The notes beneath the pieces are model-generated. The model did not search any database. It saw nothing but the letters and a program-made list of their open reading frames with translations, and was not told the origin of the DNA. From NCBI RefSeq assembly GCF_024347475.1, contig NZ_AP025488.1, positions 806,001-870,000 of the forward strand: a stretch of 64,000 nucleotides of DNA, written 5' to 3'. Shown here piece by piece: positions 53,851 through 63,500 of this stretch; the first letter of the stretch is position 1, and each line of letters starts with the position of its first letter. The stretch is from Vibrio fortis (GTDB taxonomy: Bacteria; Pseudomonadota; Gammaproteobacteria; Enterobacterales; Vibrionaceae). The translations under genes and the position numbers were made by a program.

Positions 53851-54570
53851 ATGGTCGGAACATTCAATTCAATCTCAGGCTCTAAACGTAGTCTGCACGT
53901 GCAGGTTGCTCGTGAAATCGCTCGCAGTATTTTATCAGGTGAGCTGGCTCAAGGCTCTATCATCCCTGGTGAAATGGCACTATGTGAGCAATTTGGTATT
54001 AGCCGTACAGCACTGCGTGAAGCGGTTAAATTGCTAACATCAAAAGGTCTATTGGAGTCTCGTCCAAAAGTTGGTACTCGTGTTGTTGATCGCGCTTACT
54101 GGAACTTTCTCGATCCTCAACTTATCGGTTGGATGGATGGTTTAGCTGACACAGACGAATTCTGCTTCCAGTTCTTAGGCCTTCGTCGTGCAATTGAACC
54201 TGAAGCATGTGCTTTAGCTGCGAAAAATGCATCAGCAGAACAGCGCATCGAGCTTTCAGAGACGTTCCAAGAAATGGTGGAAGTTTCAGAAGCTGAAGTA
54301 TTTGACCAAGAGCGTTGGACGGATGTGGATATGCGATTCCATAGCCTAATCTTTAACGCAACTGGCAACGATTTTTATCTTCCGTTCGGTAATATCTTAA
54401 CAACAATGTTTGTTAACTTTATTGTTCACTCTTCGGAAGAGGGTAGTACGTGTATCAATGAACACCGTCAGATCTACGATGCGATCATGGCTGGTAATAG
54501 TGAAAAAGCACGTGCTGCTTCTGCAAATCACTTGCAAGAGTCGAACCACAGACTACCTGTAGCAAGCTAA
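53851..54570 (+). CDS. FadR-subfamily GntR regulator of the alginate locus (copy 2)
   Basis: The 239-residue paralogue of the regulator at 52457 has HTH LHVQVAREIARSILSGELAQ with EQFGISRTALREAVKLL. Its FCD domain has the same landmarks (FLGLRRAIEPEACALAA, DMRFHSLIFNATGN, INEHRQIYDAIMAGN). The start ATG has only a weak ribosome site. A terminator follows at 54604. The conserved recognition helix suggests that both regulators bind the same or very similar DNA sites. Confidence 0.87.
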   Translation: MVGTFNSISGSKRSLHVQVAREIARSILSGELAQGSIIPGEMALCEQFGISRTALREAVKLLTSKGLLESRPKVGTRVVDRAYWNFLDPQLIGWMDGLADTDEFCFQFLGLRRAIEPEACALAAKNASAEQRIELSETFQEMVEVSEAEVFDQERWTDVDMRFHSLIFNATGNDFYLPFGNILTTMFVNFIVHSSEEGSTCINEHRQIYDAIMAGNSEKARAASANHLQESNHRLPVAS

Positions 54571-54603
54571 TGCTATCCACTCTTTAGGATGTGAAGAATG
54601 AGA

Positions 54604-54627
54604 AAAGCCAGCAGATTTGCTGGCTTT
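54604..54627. terminator. Terminator between regulator 2 and the porin gene
   Basis: The stem AAAGCCAGCA/TGCTGGCTTT has a four-base loop. It serves the convergent FadR and porin genes. Confidence 0.8.
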
Positions 54628-54648
54628 ATTGTATCGTGAGCAAAGATA

Positions 54649-55323
54649 TTAGAAGCTGTAAGTGATACCTACACGGCTTCGTAGTTGACGGTCAGAACTA
54701 TCTTGAACGTTACCGAACTCTACATATGGACGCCAGTTCCAATCAGACTCTTTATAGCCAACCTTAAAGTTGTAATCCCACTCGTAGTCAGCACCGCCGC
54801 CGCCAGTCCATTCATTGTTTGCAAAGTCTTCCGCATAGTTGGCTTCAAAACCAAATTGGAATGCATTCCAATTGTAATCTAGGTTACCTGTGATTTTACT
54901 GCGGTTTCTGTTGTCGTTAGAAGAGTCCGAAGTGTAATCACGGAATTCGTGGCGGTAGCGTAGTTTCGCTTTTAGTCCGGATTCAAACGAGTATTGAACA
55001 CGTACTTGCGGTTTGTAAGTGACGCTGTCAGAACCGAAGGTGACAGGCATACTTGGTTGGATCATCCATTGATCATTCAGTTTGAATCGGTAGCCGTACT
55101 CAAATTCGTTATCTGCAGCTTCCCACTCAGAAAACGGCTTACCTTTTTGCTTCATCTCAGCACCAAAGAAGTGGTTATCGACTGAACCGCTCATCTTGAT
55201 ACGGCTTGCCCAGTCTTCCGAACCATGTTTGTACTCTTGGCGAGCATCAAGAGATGCAGCTGAAAGGCTGCCAGCAAATAGAGTTGCTGTAATAGCTAAA
55301 GCAATTTTATTTTTAGAAATCAT
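54649..55323 (-). CDS. KdgM-family oligouronate-specific porin
   Basis: The 224-residue outer-membrane beta-barrel of the KdgM/KdgN type has a signal peptide (residues 1-22, cleavage near LSAAS). Alternating strands (VRVQYSFESGLKAKLRYRHE) follow, and the C-terminus is a Phe (RVGITYSF), typical of barrels. Basic residues in the strands suit acidic oligomers. It passes alginate oligomers into the periplasm. It lies downstream of the lyase gene in the same direction. Confidence 0.85.
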   Translation of the reverse strand: MISKNKIALAITATLFAGSLSAASLDARQEYKHGSEDWASRIKMSGSVDNHFFGAEMKQKGKPFSEWEAADNEFEYGYRFKLNDQWMIQPSMPVTFGSDSVTYKPQVRVQYSFESGLKAKLRYRHEFRDYTSDSSNDNRNRSKITGNLDYNWNAFQFGFEANYAEDFANNEWTGGGGADYEWDYNFKVGYKESDWNWRPYVEFGNVQDSSDRQLRSRVGITYSF

Positions 55324-55355
55324 AATGTTGTTCCACTGTAATTAAAAGTTATGAG

Positions 55356-55379
55356 GGGTGGGTATGTGTTGACCCACCC
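55356..55379 (-). other. Intercistronic hairpin between the lyase and porin genes
   Basis: GGGTGGGT pairs with ACCCACCC (8 bp, eight-base loop). No T run follows on the reverse strand. It may stabilise the mRNA end of the lyase or favour porin expression. Confidence 0.5.
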
Positions 55380-55388
55380 GTGGGGGAT

Positions 55389-56648
55389 TTATAGTTTTGG
55401 GTAAAGCAGCTCGATATCACGTTGCGCCCAAACCTCTGCTAGGTTCTTTTTCACCGTGAATTCGCTAAAGTCAGTTTCTGTTGCGAGCTTGACCCATTCA
55501 GGCTTGTCCATTGCAACGCCTGCTTTTAGATAAAGCGGTGTCATGCGCTCAATGCGACGGCGCTTATCTTTTTGGGTATAAGGCCACTCTTTGTCTAGAT
55601 CGTGGTAAGTCGCCATCAGTTGAATACCTGTCTCTAAAGAACCGCCTTTTTTATTGGTGTAGTTCCAAAGGTCGATATCGACTTTTTCTCCGATCTGAGC
55701 CATCCCGACAAGCGGATCTAAGCTGAAGTAGTGGTAGTGGTACGCGCGAGTACGTTCGATTTCATGTGGTTGAGAGCCGTCTTTCTCGAACTGAGTGTCG
55801 ATGCGCATCTTGCCTTTCTGAACCATTTGTTTTGCTAGTGGTTCGTTACCAATGAAGTAGGCAATGCTGGCAACTTGGTAGTCATACCAAGTACCGTGGT
55901 TGTTCGCGGCGTAGGCTTCACCTTTAGGGCCTCCGGAAAGGTCGTCGACAATTAGCCAATCTAGGTAATCGCCATACCATTGTTTGATTTGTGCTTCATC
56001 GTTTTCTGTCCATGCAGGCGATTGAGAAAGCATGGCAATAGAATCAAGCATGCGATCAGCAAGAGAACGGGTATCAATGATGCCGCCACGACGGCCTTCC
56101 GCGACTCCCGGCACACCTTGGCCGTAATTCACGTTAGGGTTCATCTTGGTTTCTTCGTTAATGAACCAAGTTCTAATGTAATCAATACCTTGCTGAGCAT
56201 ATTTTTCGTCTTGGCTAAAGTAGTAGGCAATCGCTAATGCACGAACAGAGCGTGTGAAGTGGCCGATTCGTTTTGAATCTGTTTCGTCAGTTTTTGAGGC
56301 TGGATTGGTTTTGCCATCATGACGAATCCAAGGTAGGCCATCCTCTTTGTTTTCGTCTGGCCACCAGTATGGGCTGATACTCATGTAGTCGTTTTTGTTG
56401 CCGCTTGGTGGGGTCATTCCTTTGTCTGCAACACTGAAAGGGCCATCTTTCATCGCTAAGTCAGCTTCTTCCAATAGCCGTTCATAGGTGACTTTCATTG
56501 TGTCTGATGCTTTGTCAGATTGAAGAAGGGTACGATTTGCTTCTAACGTTGCTTCGTCTAGGAAAACGAAGTCGGCTGCAATGACATTTGAACCAAACGT
56601 AATTGCTCCAATACAAGCGGCTAAGTGTAGGGGACGTAGGGCTTTCAT
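55389..56648 (-). CDS. Exported Alginate_lyase-family (PL5/PL38-type) enzyme
   Basis: The 419-residue protein has a signal peptide (residues 1-24, ending NVIAAD) and an (alpha/alpha) toroid Alginate_lyase domain. Key features are SPYWWPDENKEDGLPWIRHD, the Asn-Asn-His motif of AANNHGTWYDYQ, and RTRAYHYHYFSLDP with the likely catalytic Tyr. Such enzymes cleave alginate, mainly at mannuronate, by beta-elimination. PL5 or PL38 membership cannot be settled by eye. AAAGGCACTTT precedes the ATG. It is transcribed towards the porin. Confidence 0.83.
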   Translation of the reverse strand: MKALRPLHLAACIGAITFGSNVIAADFVFLDEATLEANRTLLQSDKASDTMKVTYERLLEEADLAMKDGPFSVADKGMTPPSGNKNDYMSISPYWWPDENKEDGLPWIRHDGKTNPASKTDETDSKRIGHFTRSVRALAIAYYFSQDEKYAQQGIDYIRTWFINEETKMNPNVNYGQGVPGVAEGRRGGIIDTRSLADRMLDSIAMLSQSPAWTENDEAQIKQWYGDYLDWLIVDDLSGGPKGEAYAANNHGTWYDYQVASIAYFIGNEPLAKQMVQKGKMRIDTQFEKDGSQPHEIERTRAYHYHYFSLDPLVGMAQIGEKVDIDLWNYTNKKGGSLETGIQLMATYHDLDKEWPYTQKDKRRRIERMTPLYLKAGVAMDKPEWVKLATETDFSEFTVKKNLAEVWAQRDIELLYPKL

Positions 56649-56897
56649 AAAGTGCCTTTTATTATTGAGTTAAGATAATACAAATATGCTATCCCAATAA
56701 TTTCATGACGATCTGTGAAATGGATCTACTTGTGTTTATAAAATGGTAGGTAACAAACAGTTACATTCTGACATGATTGTGATAAGGCTATGTTTTATAT
56801 GGTATTGCTGTATTCATTAGGATCGTTGTGCAATAAATGCACGTTTGAGAATTGTGCTCTTAATCATGAAATTGAGAAGAGGGGGTTTAATGTTTAT

Positions 56898-56908
56898 TTG
56901 TAATACAT
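56898..56908. promoter_or_regulatory. FadR-type operator candidate upstream of the lyase gene
   Basis: TTGTAATACAT has one mismatch to the palindrome. It lies 250 bases before the lyase ATG and 145 before the candidate sRNA start. A weaker half-site, ATAATACAA at 56675-56683, is nearer the lyase. Confidence 0.3.
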
Positions 56909-57052
56909 TAATATTATTTGAGCTGGCGTGAAACAGTGACTGATGGTGATTCGTTGTCATTAAATTGATTCGTTCCAGTTATCGGATCTTAGGCATTGAT
57001 TGAAGTGCCTTACCCCGGTATTTCTATTCTTGCTCCCAACTATACTAATGAC

Positions 57053-57144
57053 GACTTCTATTGAACTGCGTTGAGATAGAAGAAGGTGGTGGCAATACTG
57101 CCTTTACGCCCATGTTGATACAGGCAACATGGGCGTTTTTTTTT
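57053..57144 (+). ncRNA. Candidate small RNA with three hairpins and a strong terminator
   Basis: A strong Rho-independent terminator (12-bp stem ACGCCCATGTTG/CAACATGGGCGT at 57106-57136, then nine T) has no coding gene before it on this strand. Upstream stand a hairpin CTTCTAT/ATAGAAG (57055-57061 with 57076-57082) and a small GGCA/TGCC stem (57091-57102). An unpaired AGAAGGTGGT segment between them could pair with ribosome sites. A TATACT -10 box lies at 57041-57046, without a clear -35. I do not recognise Spot 42, Qrr, RyhB or another known Vibrio RNA. Its place between the alginate lyase and symporter 2 suggests a role in the alginate regulon. Confidence 0.45.
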
Positions 57145-57455
57145 GACCATCATTCCTAGATTTCCTCTAATAGTATTATTTATATGTCGTTTGTGATTGT
57201 GTTTTAGTCGCGAGTTGTAGAAACAGTAACCATGTGTCAATTGGATACTCTTTTCGATGAAAGTTCTATTTATAATATGGTTACTTTGTTCTTTATTGGT
57301 TTTGTGAATAAATAAGTATCTGTTATTTATTGTATTTATTCTTATTTTGGTTTGTGTGTTTATTTGGTCGTCCAAGTGAACATTGATTTTGAAGTCGATC
57401 ACTCATCTTGCTTTTCTAATGTGAAAACTAAGATTTGAATCACGCATTTGAGTTA

Positions 57456-57466
57456 TTGTAGTACAA
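57456..57466. promoter_or_regulatory. FadR-type operator before symporter 2 (perfect copy)
   Basis: TTGTAGTACAA is a perfect TTGTA-N-TACAA palindrome 59 bases before the symporter 2 ATG, a spacing almost equal to that at symporter 1. The remaining 876-base gap from 56649 holds the sRNA candidate and no protein gene. Confidence 0.55.
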
Positions 57467-57524
57467 ATGTGATTGAGTGATATCTATAGTCGACCTAACA
57501 AAAACACAAATAAAGGTCTCTACG

Positions 57525-59291
57525 ATGGAACTCAATACACTGATAGTAGGAATTTACTTTCTATTCTTAATAGCGATAGGGTGGATGTTTAGAACATTCA
57601 CTAGTACAACCAGCGACTACTTCCGAGGGGGAGGTAGTATGCTCTGGTGGATGGTGGGCGCAACCGCATTTATGACTCAATTTAGCGCCTGGACCTTTAC
57701 TGGTGCTGCAGGTAAAGCCTTTACCGACGGTTTCGCGGTCGCCATCATCTTTATTGCTAACGCATTTGGCTACCTGATGAACTACCTATACTTTGCTCCA
57801 AAATTCAGACAGTTACGTGTAGTAACGGTAATTGAAGCGATTCGTATGCGTTTTGGTAAGGTCAATGAGCAAGTGTTTACTTGGTCTGGTATGCCAAACA
57901 GTGTGATTTCAGCGGGTATCTGGTTGAATGGTCTTGCAATCATCGCATCAGGTATCTTTGGCTTTGATATGACAACAACCATCATTCTTACTGGTTTGGT
58001 TGTATTGGTGATGTCGGTAACAGGTGGTTCTTGGGCAGTTATCGCGTCTGATTTCATGCAGATGGTTATCATCATGGCGGTAACTGTGACCTGTGCTGTC
58101 GTGGCTATGTACCACGGTGGTGGTGTGACCAATATCGTTAACAACTTCCCGACTGACTCTTTCATCACGGGTGATAACCTCAACTACCTAAGCATCTTTA
58201 GTATCTGGGCGGTGTTTATCTTCCTGAAGCAGTTCAGTATCACCAACAACATGCTGAACTCATACCGTTACCTAGCAGCAAAAGACTCGAACAATGCACG
58301 TAAGGCTGCACTGCTTGCATGTATTCTGATGACACTAGGCCCAATCATTTGGTTTATGCCTTCTTGGTTCATTGCTGGTCAAGGTGTCGACCTAGTTTCT
58401 CAATACCCTGAAGCCGGCAGCAAAGCAGCCGACTTCGCTTACCTTTACTTCGTGCAAGAATACATGCCGGTTGGTATGGTGGGTCTGTTAATCGCCGCTA
58501 TGTTTGCAGCCACTATGTCTTCTATGGACTCAGGTCTAAACCGTAACTCTGGTATCTTTGTTAAGAACTTCTATGAACCAATTCTACGTCCAAACGCGAA
58601 TGAAAAAGAGTTGGTGATTGTTTCTAAACTAACATCGACCTTCTTCGGTATCTCCATCATTCTTGTTGCTCTATTTATCAACTCGCTTAAAGGTCTGAGC
58701 CTGTTCGACACCATGATGTACGTTGGTGCTCTAATCGGCTTCCCGATGACAATCCCAGCGTTCTGTGGCTTCTTTATCCGTAAGACACCAGACTGGGCAG
58801 GTTGGGGCACATTAGTTGTTGGTGGCTTTGTTTCGTACTTTGTTGGTTTCGTGATTACAGCAGAGATGATTGAAGGTTGGTTCGGTCTTAATGAGCTTAC
58901 TGGTCGTGAATGGGCAGACCTCAAAGTAGCAATTGGTCTTATTGGACACATTGTATTTACCGCTGGTTTCTTTGTTCTTTCAACCTTGTTCTACAAGCCA
59001 TTGCCAGAGCATCGTGAAAAAGACGTTGATACTTTCTTTGGTAACTTGGCGACGCCGCTTGTTGCAGAAAGCACAGAGCAGAAGAAACTGGATAATAAAC
59101 AGCGTCGTATGCTAGGTACGTTGATCGCAGTAGCGGGTGTCGGTGTCATGACCATGTTTGTTCTACCAAACCCAATATGGGGACGTTTAGTGTTTGTATT
59201 GTGTGGACTGATTGTATTCTCGGTTGGGCTGCTATTGGTGAAAGCTGTCGATGATAAGGTCGAGGGTGCTCAACAAGAAACAACCGCATAA
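57525..59291 (+). CDS. Sodium:solute symporter of the alginate locus (SSS family, copy 2)
   Basis: The 588-residue paralogue of the symporter at 34839 shares SDYFRGGGSMLWWMVGATAF, FMTQFSAWTFTGAAGKAFTD and MFAATMSSMDSGLNRNSGIF with it. Differences cluster in the loops near residues 285-300 and at the C-terminus. It probably imports alginate oligomers or monomers of different length or composition from copy 1. The ATG at 57525 follows TAAAGG; a longer frame from 57477 has no support and begins near the operator. A terminator follows. Confidence 0.85.
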   Translation: MELNTLIVGIYFLFLIAIGWMFRTFTSTTSDYFRGGGSMLWWMVGATAFMTQFSAWTFTGAAGKAFTDGFAVAIIFIANAFGYLMNYLYFAPKFRQLRVVTVIEAIRMRFGKVNEQVFTWSGMPNSVISAGIWLNGLAIIASGIFGFDMTTTIILTGLVVLVMSVTGGSWAVIASDFMQMVIIMAVTVTCAVVAMYHGGGVTNIVNNFPTDSFITGDNLNYLSIFSIWAVFIFLKQFSITNNMLNSYRYLAAKDSNNARKAALLACILMTLGPIIWFMPSWFIAGQGVDLVSQYPEAGSKAADFAYLYFVQEYMPVGMVGLLIAAMFAATMSSMDSGLNRNSGIFVKNFYEPILRPNANEKELVIVSKLTSTFFGISIILVALFINSLKGLSLFDTMMYVGALIGFPMTIPAFCGFFIRKTPDWAGWGTLVVGGFVSYFVGFVITAEMIEGWFGLNELTGREWADLKVAIGLIGHIVFTAGFFVLSTLFYKPLPEHREKDVDTFFGNLATPLVAESTEQKKLDNKQRRMLGTLIAVAGVGVMTMFVLPNPIWGRLVFVLCGLIVFSVGLLLVKAVDDKVEGAQQETTA

Positions 59292-59309
59292 TAAAAGTTA
59301 ATAAATTCA

Positions 59310-59338
59310 AAGCCGCTCGTGATGAGCGGCTTTTTTTA
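59310..59338 (+). terminator. Rho-independent terminator after symporter 2
   Basis: The stem AAGCCGCTC/GAGCGGCTT has a five-base loop, then seven T. Confidence 0.85.
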
Positions 59339-59487
59339 TTGCTCGAAAAACGCTTTGGGGTTGGAACAAACATCACGTCTATGTGAGCGCGTCTAGGATT
59401 TAGCGAATTTTTTACTTAGTTCTGTTGAGGACTTAAATTTGCGACCTACACTTGATAAATAACTAGTTGATTTATATTGGGGTAATA

Positions 59488-60513
59488 ATGAGTAGTAAAC
59501 CGACCGTTTTAGTGATAGACGACACACCCAGCAATTTAGATGTGCTCACCGGAATACTCAAAGATACCTATCAAGTGAAAGTCGCGATCAACGGCCATAT
59601 TGGTATGAAAATCGCTAAGACGGTTCCCCAGCCCGATCTGATTCTGCTTGATATCATGATGCCAGAGATCGATGGTTTTGAGGTCTGTCGTCAGCTCAAA
59701 GCTCAACCCAACACAGCTCATATCCCTATCATATTTGTTACTGCGAAAATTGAACCGGAAGATGAAGTCAAAGGGCTCTCTTTAGGTGCCGTTGATTACC
59801 TAGCCAAGCCTATTACCCCTGAAATTGCCCTGCAAAGAGTGAAAACGCATGTTGCTTTGTATGACCAACAGCGCGCACTGTCTAGCCAAGTTAAAGAGAA
59901 AACTCGAGAGATCAATCTTGGTAAGTTAGAGACTCTCAGTATTTTGGGTCGGGCCGCTGAGTTTAAAGATAATGAAACGGGCATGCATGTCATGCGCATG
60001 AGCCATTATTGTGAAATATTGGCTAAAGCCTCCGGTATGACAGATGAAGACGCAGAGACGTTACGCGACGCAGCACCCATGCATGATATTGGCAAGATAG
60101 GCATTCCAGATAGCGTGTTACTTAAGCCCGGTAAACTCGATGCTGAAGAGTGGACCATCATGCAAAAACACGTTGAATATGGTGTCGAAATTCTTGGCAC
60201 ACAGAGCGACTCCAAGCTAATGAAAATGGCAATTCAAGTGGCGCAGTATCACCATGAAAAGTGGGACGGAAGTGGTTATCCAAATCGTATTGCAGGTGAA
60301 GATATACCATTGGTCGGAAGAATCGCTGCGGTAGCAGACGTGTTCGATGCCCTAACTGCGGAGAGACCTTATAAAAAAGCGTGGAGCGTCGATGAAGCTC
60401 TGAGTTTGTTCGAAGAGCAAAAGGGCAAGCATTTCGATCCTAGGATTGTTGAACTGTTATTTGAAAACCTGCCTCAGATCTTAGCGGTCAAAGACAAATT
60501 TAAAGATGAGTGA
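59488..60513 (+). CDS. Response regulator with HD-GYP phosphodiesterase output
   Basis: The 341-residue protein has a receiver domain (residues 5-120, phosphorylated Asp55 in LLDIMMPEIDG, acidic pocket IDDTP) and an HD-GYP domain (about 145-340). The catalytic HD is at 199-200 (MHDIGKIGIPD) and HHEKWDGSGYP at 255-265, so c-di-GMP hydrolysis is likely active. The ATG at 59488 is preferred, after GGGGTAATA. It overlaps the sensor kinase by eight bases, so the kinase is probably its partner. Confidence 0.9.
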   Translation: MSSKPTVLVIDDTPSNLDVLTGILKDTYQVKVAINGHIGMKIAKTVPQPDLILLDIMMPEIDGFEVCRQLKAQPNTAHIPIIFVTAKIEPEDEVKGLSLGAVDYLAKPITPEIALQRVKTHVALYDQQRALSSQVKEKTREINLGKLETLSILGRAAEFKDNETGMHVMRMSHYCEILAKASGMTDEDAETLRDAAPMHDIGKIGIPDSVLLKPGKLDAEEWTIMQKHVEYGVEILGTQSDSKLMKMAIQVAQYHHEKWDGSGYPNRIAGEDIPLVGRIAAVADVFDALTAERPYKKAWSVDEALSLFEEQKGKHFDPRIVELLFENLPQILAVKDKFKDE

Positions 60514-63500
60514 GCGCTTCATGCTGAAGTTAAAAGCTACGGTTGTTTCAGTTTGTCTGTTGATTCAGCTACTGTTTGTGGTGAATGTCAGTGCGTCTGA
60601 GATTAGTGATGAGCAACTAAATCGTTGGTTAGACAATAAACCCACGATAACGTTTATAGCTCTTACCAACCATTACCCATACTCCTTTATTGACGATGAT
60701 GGAAAGGTCTCTGGCATTATCAGAGATTGGACTCTCGACCTTGAAGAGAGGTTTGGTATTCATGCGCGGTTTATTAGCGTTAATTCTCGCAGTGACGCAA
60801 AAGCTGCGTTACTTGATGGTCGAGGCGACGTATTTCCCTTTCAACAGTTTGACCCCAGTGACGGTGGACGGTTTTTAGCGAGTGAACCGTACATTCCCTA
60901 TCAGGTTGCCGTAATTGTCCCTATTGATAACGGAATATATGGCAACTTGGATCAAAACACGAAACGCCGCATAGCTATGGTTAATGAAAATATCGACCTA
61001 CAAAGAGCGGGCGTACAGCTAAGTTCTATTGAACGAGTGGATTTCGACAATGTGATTGATGCGGTACGTGCATTAGGTGCCGGCAGTGTCGATGGCATTG
61101 TTGGGGAACCCATTACTACGATGGGGTTAGCAAACGAAGTGGGTGTTCATGATCTCGCGATTAACTATGTATTGGAGCATTGGAAAAAACTAGAAGCCTC
61201 AATGGTGGTGAGATCGGGAGAGTCTGAAGTTCTCACACTGTTAAACAAGCAGATTCAAACATTCTCCATTAGTAAAAAGAACCAAATCTTATCGAAGTGG
61301 TTAGACAGTTCGCCGTATCGACCGCCTTTAAAGGGAGTCTTTGGTTTTGGTAACCCACCTTATATGTATCCCGGTAGTACAGCCGTAGGGTTGGAGCATG
61401 ACATAATGCAGCGTGCTTTTAATGACATGGGGTACAAGTTGGGTGATGTTGTCACACTGCCACCCAGTGCAGCTCGCAAAGCGATAGAAAGCAATAACTC
61501 AATCTCTTTTGTGTCGGGTGTGCAAGTTGATGACCCAGACGCGCACTTCTTGAGTGACAGTGTTCTAGATGTTGAGTTTGTGCCCGTTTCATTGGCTCGA
61601 CGTCAATTGAATCTGCAATCGAAAAGTGATCTTTCACTGGGAGCTCTTCTATTTGATGAGACTTCTCCAATAAAAAACTCGGTTGAAGTTCTAACGAGTA
61701 AATTGACTATTGACCGAATCGAAGATTACGAAAGTCTTGAATCGGCATTTGCCCAGTTGAGGGCGCAAAATGTCGACCTTTTAATGGTCGAAAAACGGGT
61801 TCTAAAATGGTTCATCACTAACACTCGCTTTATTGAGATGGCGGAGTTAAAGCTGCATGACAATTATAAGGTGACATACCCAATATATGTGGATTTTAAG
61901 ACTCAAGAACTGAGAGACAGTTTTAATGCAGCGCTCTCTGATCTAAAGCAGACCGATGATGGTTTGCGCCAGATTATCGAAACCCATGTACAAAATGACC
62001 TGAGTCAGATACTAAAAAAGGCGAGCATTATTGCTCAAGCTTCAGCTTACTTTATTGTCAATGACCGCTTTGATGAACTGTTTGATTTGTTTGAAGTTTT
62101 TGATACCGACAGCTCATTTCAAGTGATTACGGCGCAAGCTGATAACAATAATCGACCGATTAAATCTTGGTATCTCGGTAACTTAGTCGATGACCACGGG
62201 GAGAGGAAAAATACGTCTCACTTTGCATCTGTCACCAAAACGGCAAATTACCGGACTAAAGGGGGAGCGATTAATTCAGGCTCGATGACTTTCTATTTTG
62301 ATACTCAGTCACCAGTCCGTAAGCACGTTTACTTTCCTACCATAGAACAGTTCGACCAGTTCGGTGATGCGGCAAAACGTTATATTGCCGATGTGTATCA
62401 AGCGAACAACTTGATTGGGGAAATACTCGATTTAAGCCAAGAAGAAAGACAGTGGATCAAAGACACTCCGAATGTGCGGATCGGAATCGATCCTAATTCG
62501 CTCCCTTATGAGGCCGTCTCGAGCGCCGGTGAATATATTGGGATGATTGATGACTACTTAAAACTCATCGAACAAAAAACAGGTCTAAACATTGAGCATG
62601 TTGATGTAGCGAATTGGTCAGAAACCAGAAGCTTAGTCGACCGTCAGCAAGTAGAGCTGGTTTCTGCAGCTAAAGAAAATGTTTCTCTGGGTGAAAATGT
62701 TAGAGCCGCACAACGCTTGTTTTCGAGTCGATTAGCCATCGCTTCAAGACGGGATGTCAGTAGCTTAGTTTTAGAAGAAGCGTCAGGCTGGAAGATTGGT
62801 ATTCTAAAAAATGCGGCCAATACCAGTGCGATAATGGAGAAATACCCCAACGTCGAGTGGGTTTTGGTTGAGTCAACGGCCAATGGCCTTAATCAGCTCG
62901 ATGACCAAACCTTAGATGGGATGATAGATACCGTTGATGTCCTAAATTATCTCATTGACTCATTCGGTCACCGAGAGATCGGAATTATTGGTCGACTTGA
63001 TTTCTATCTCTCACCAACTCTGCATGTGATTAAAAGTGAACCTCAGCTTTATTCAATCATCAATAAGGCGATCGAAAGCATTTCCGCAGATGAGCACCAA
63101 AAGATATCAACGAAATGGGCCGCTCCGAAAGCGATAGAGAGAGTCGACTATCAACTTGTCTATACCATCTCAGTTTTTTCTCTGGTGATTGTTTTTCTAA
63201 TTGTCTTTTGGAATCGCAAGCTCGCAAAACAGATTCGGATTGCGAATGATGCCACCAACGCGCTCAAGAAGGCACAGGCAGAGCTTTATAACATGTTGAA
63301 TAGTTCTCCCATTGCAGCCGCTGTTGTATTTGAAGAACAAGTTCGTTACGCCAACGATACAGCAAAACACTTATTTGGGGTGGAGAATGTCGAACTCTCC
63401 TCAATTGACGTATCGTCTATTCATGATTCACTGGAAGTACGCGACGAGATCCACAACGAACTGAATGTGAATGGCAAGGTTGAGAACAAAGAGTTGGTGT

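Noticed and set aside
57058..57402. Reverse-strand open frame of 114 codons opposite the sRNA candidate
   Set aside because: The product is Asn/Ile/Lys/Thr-rich, as expected from random AT-rich DNA, it has no ribosome site, and it overlaps the terminator stem on the wrong strand.
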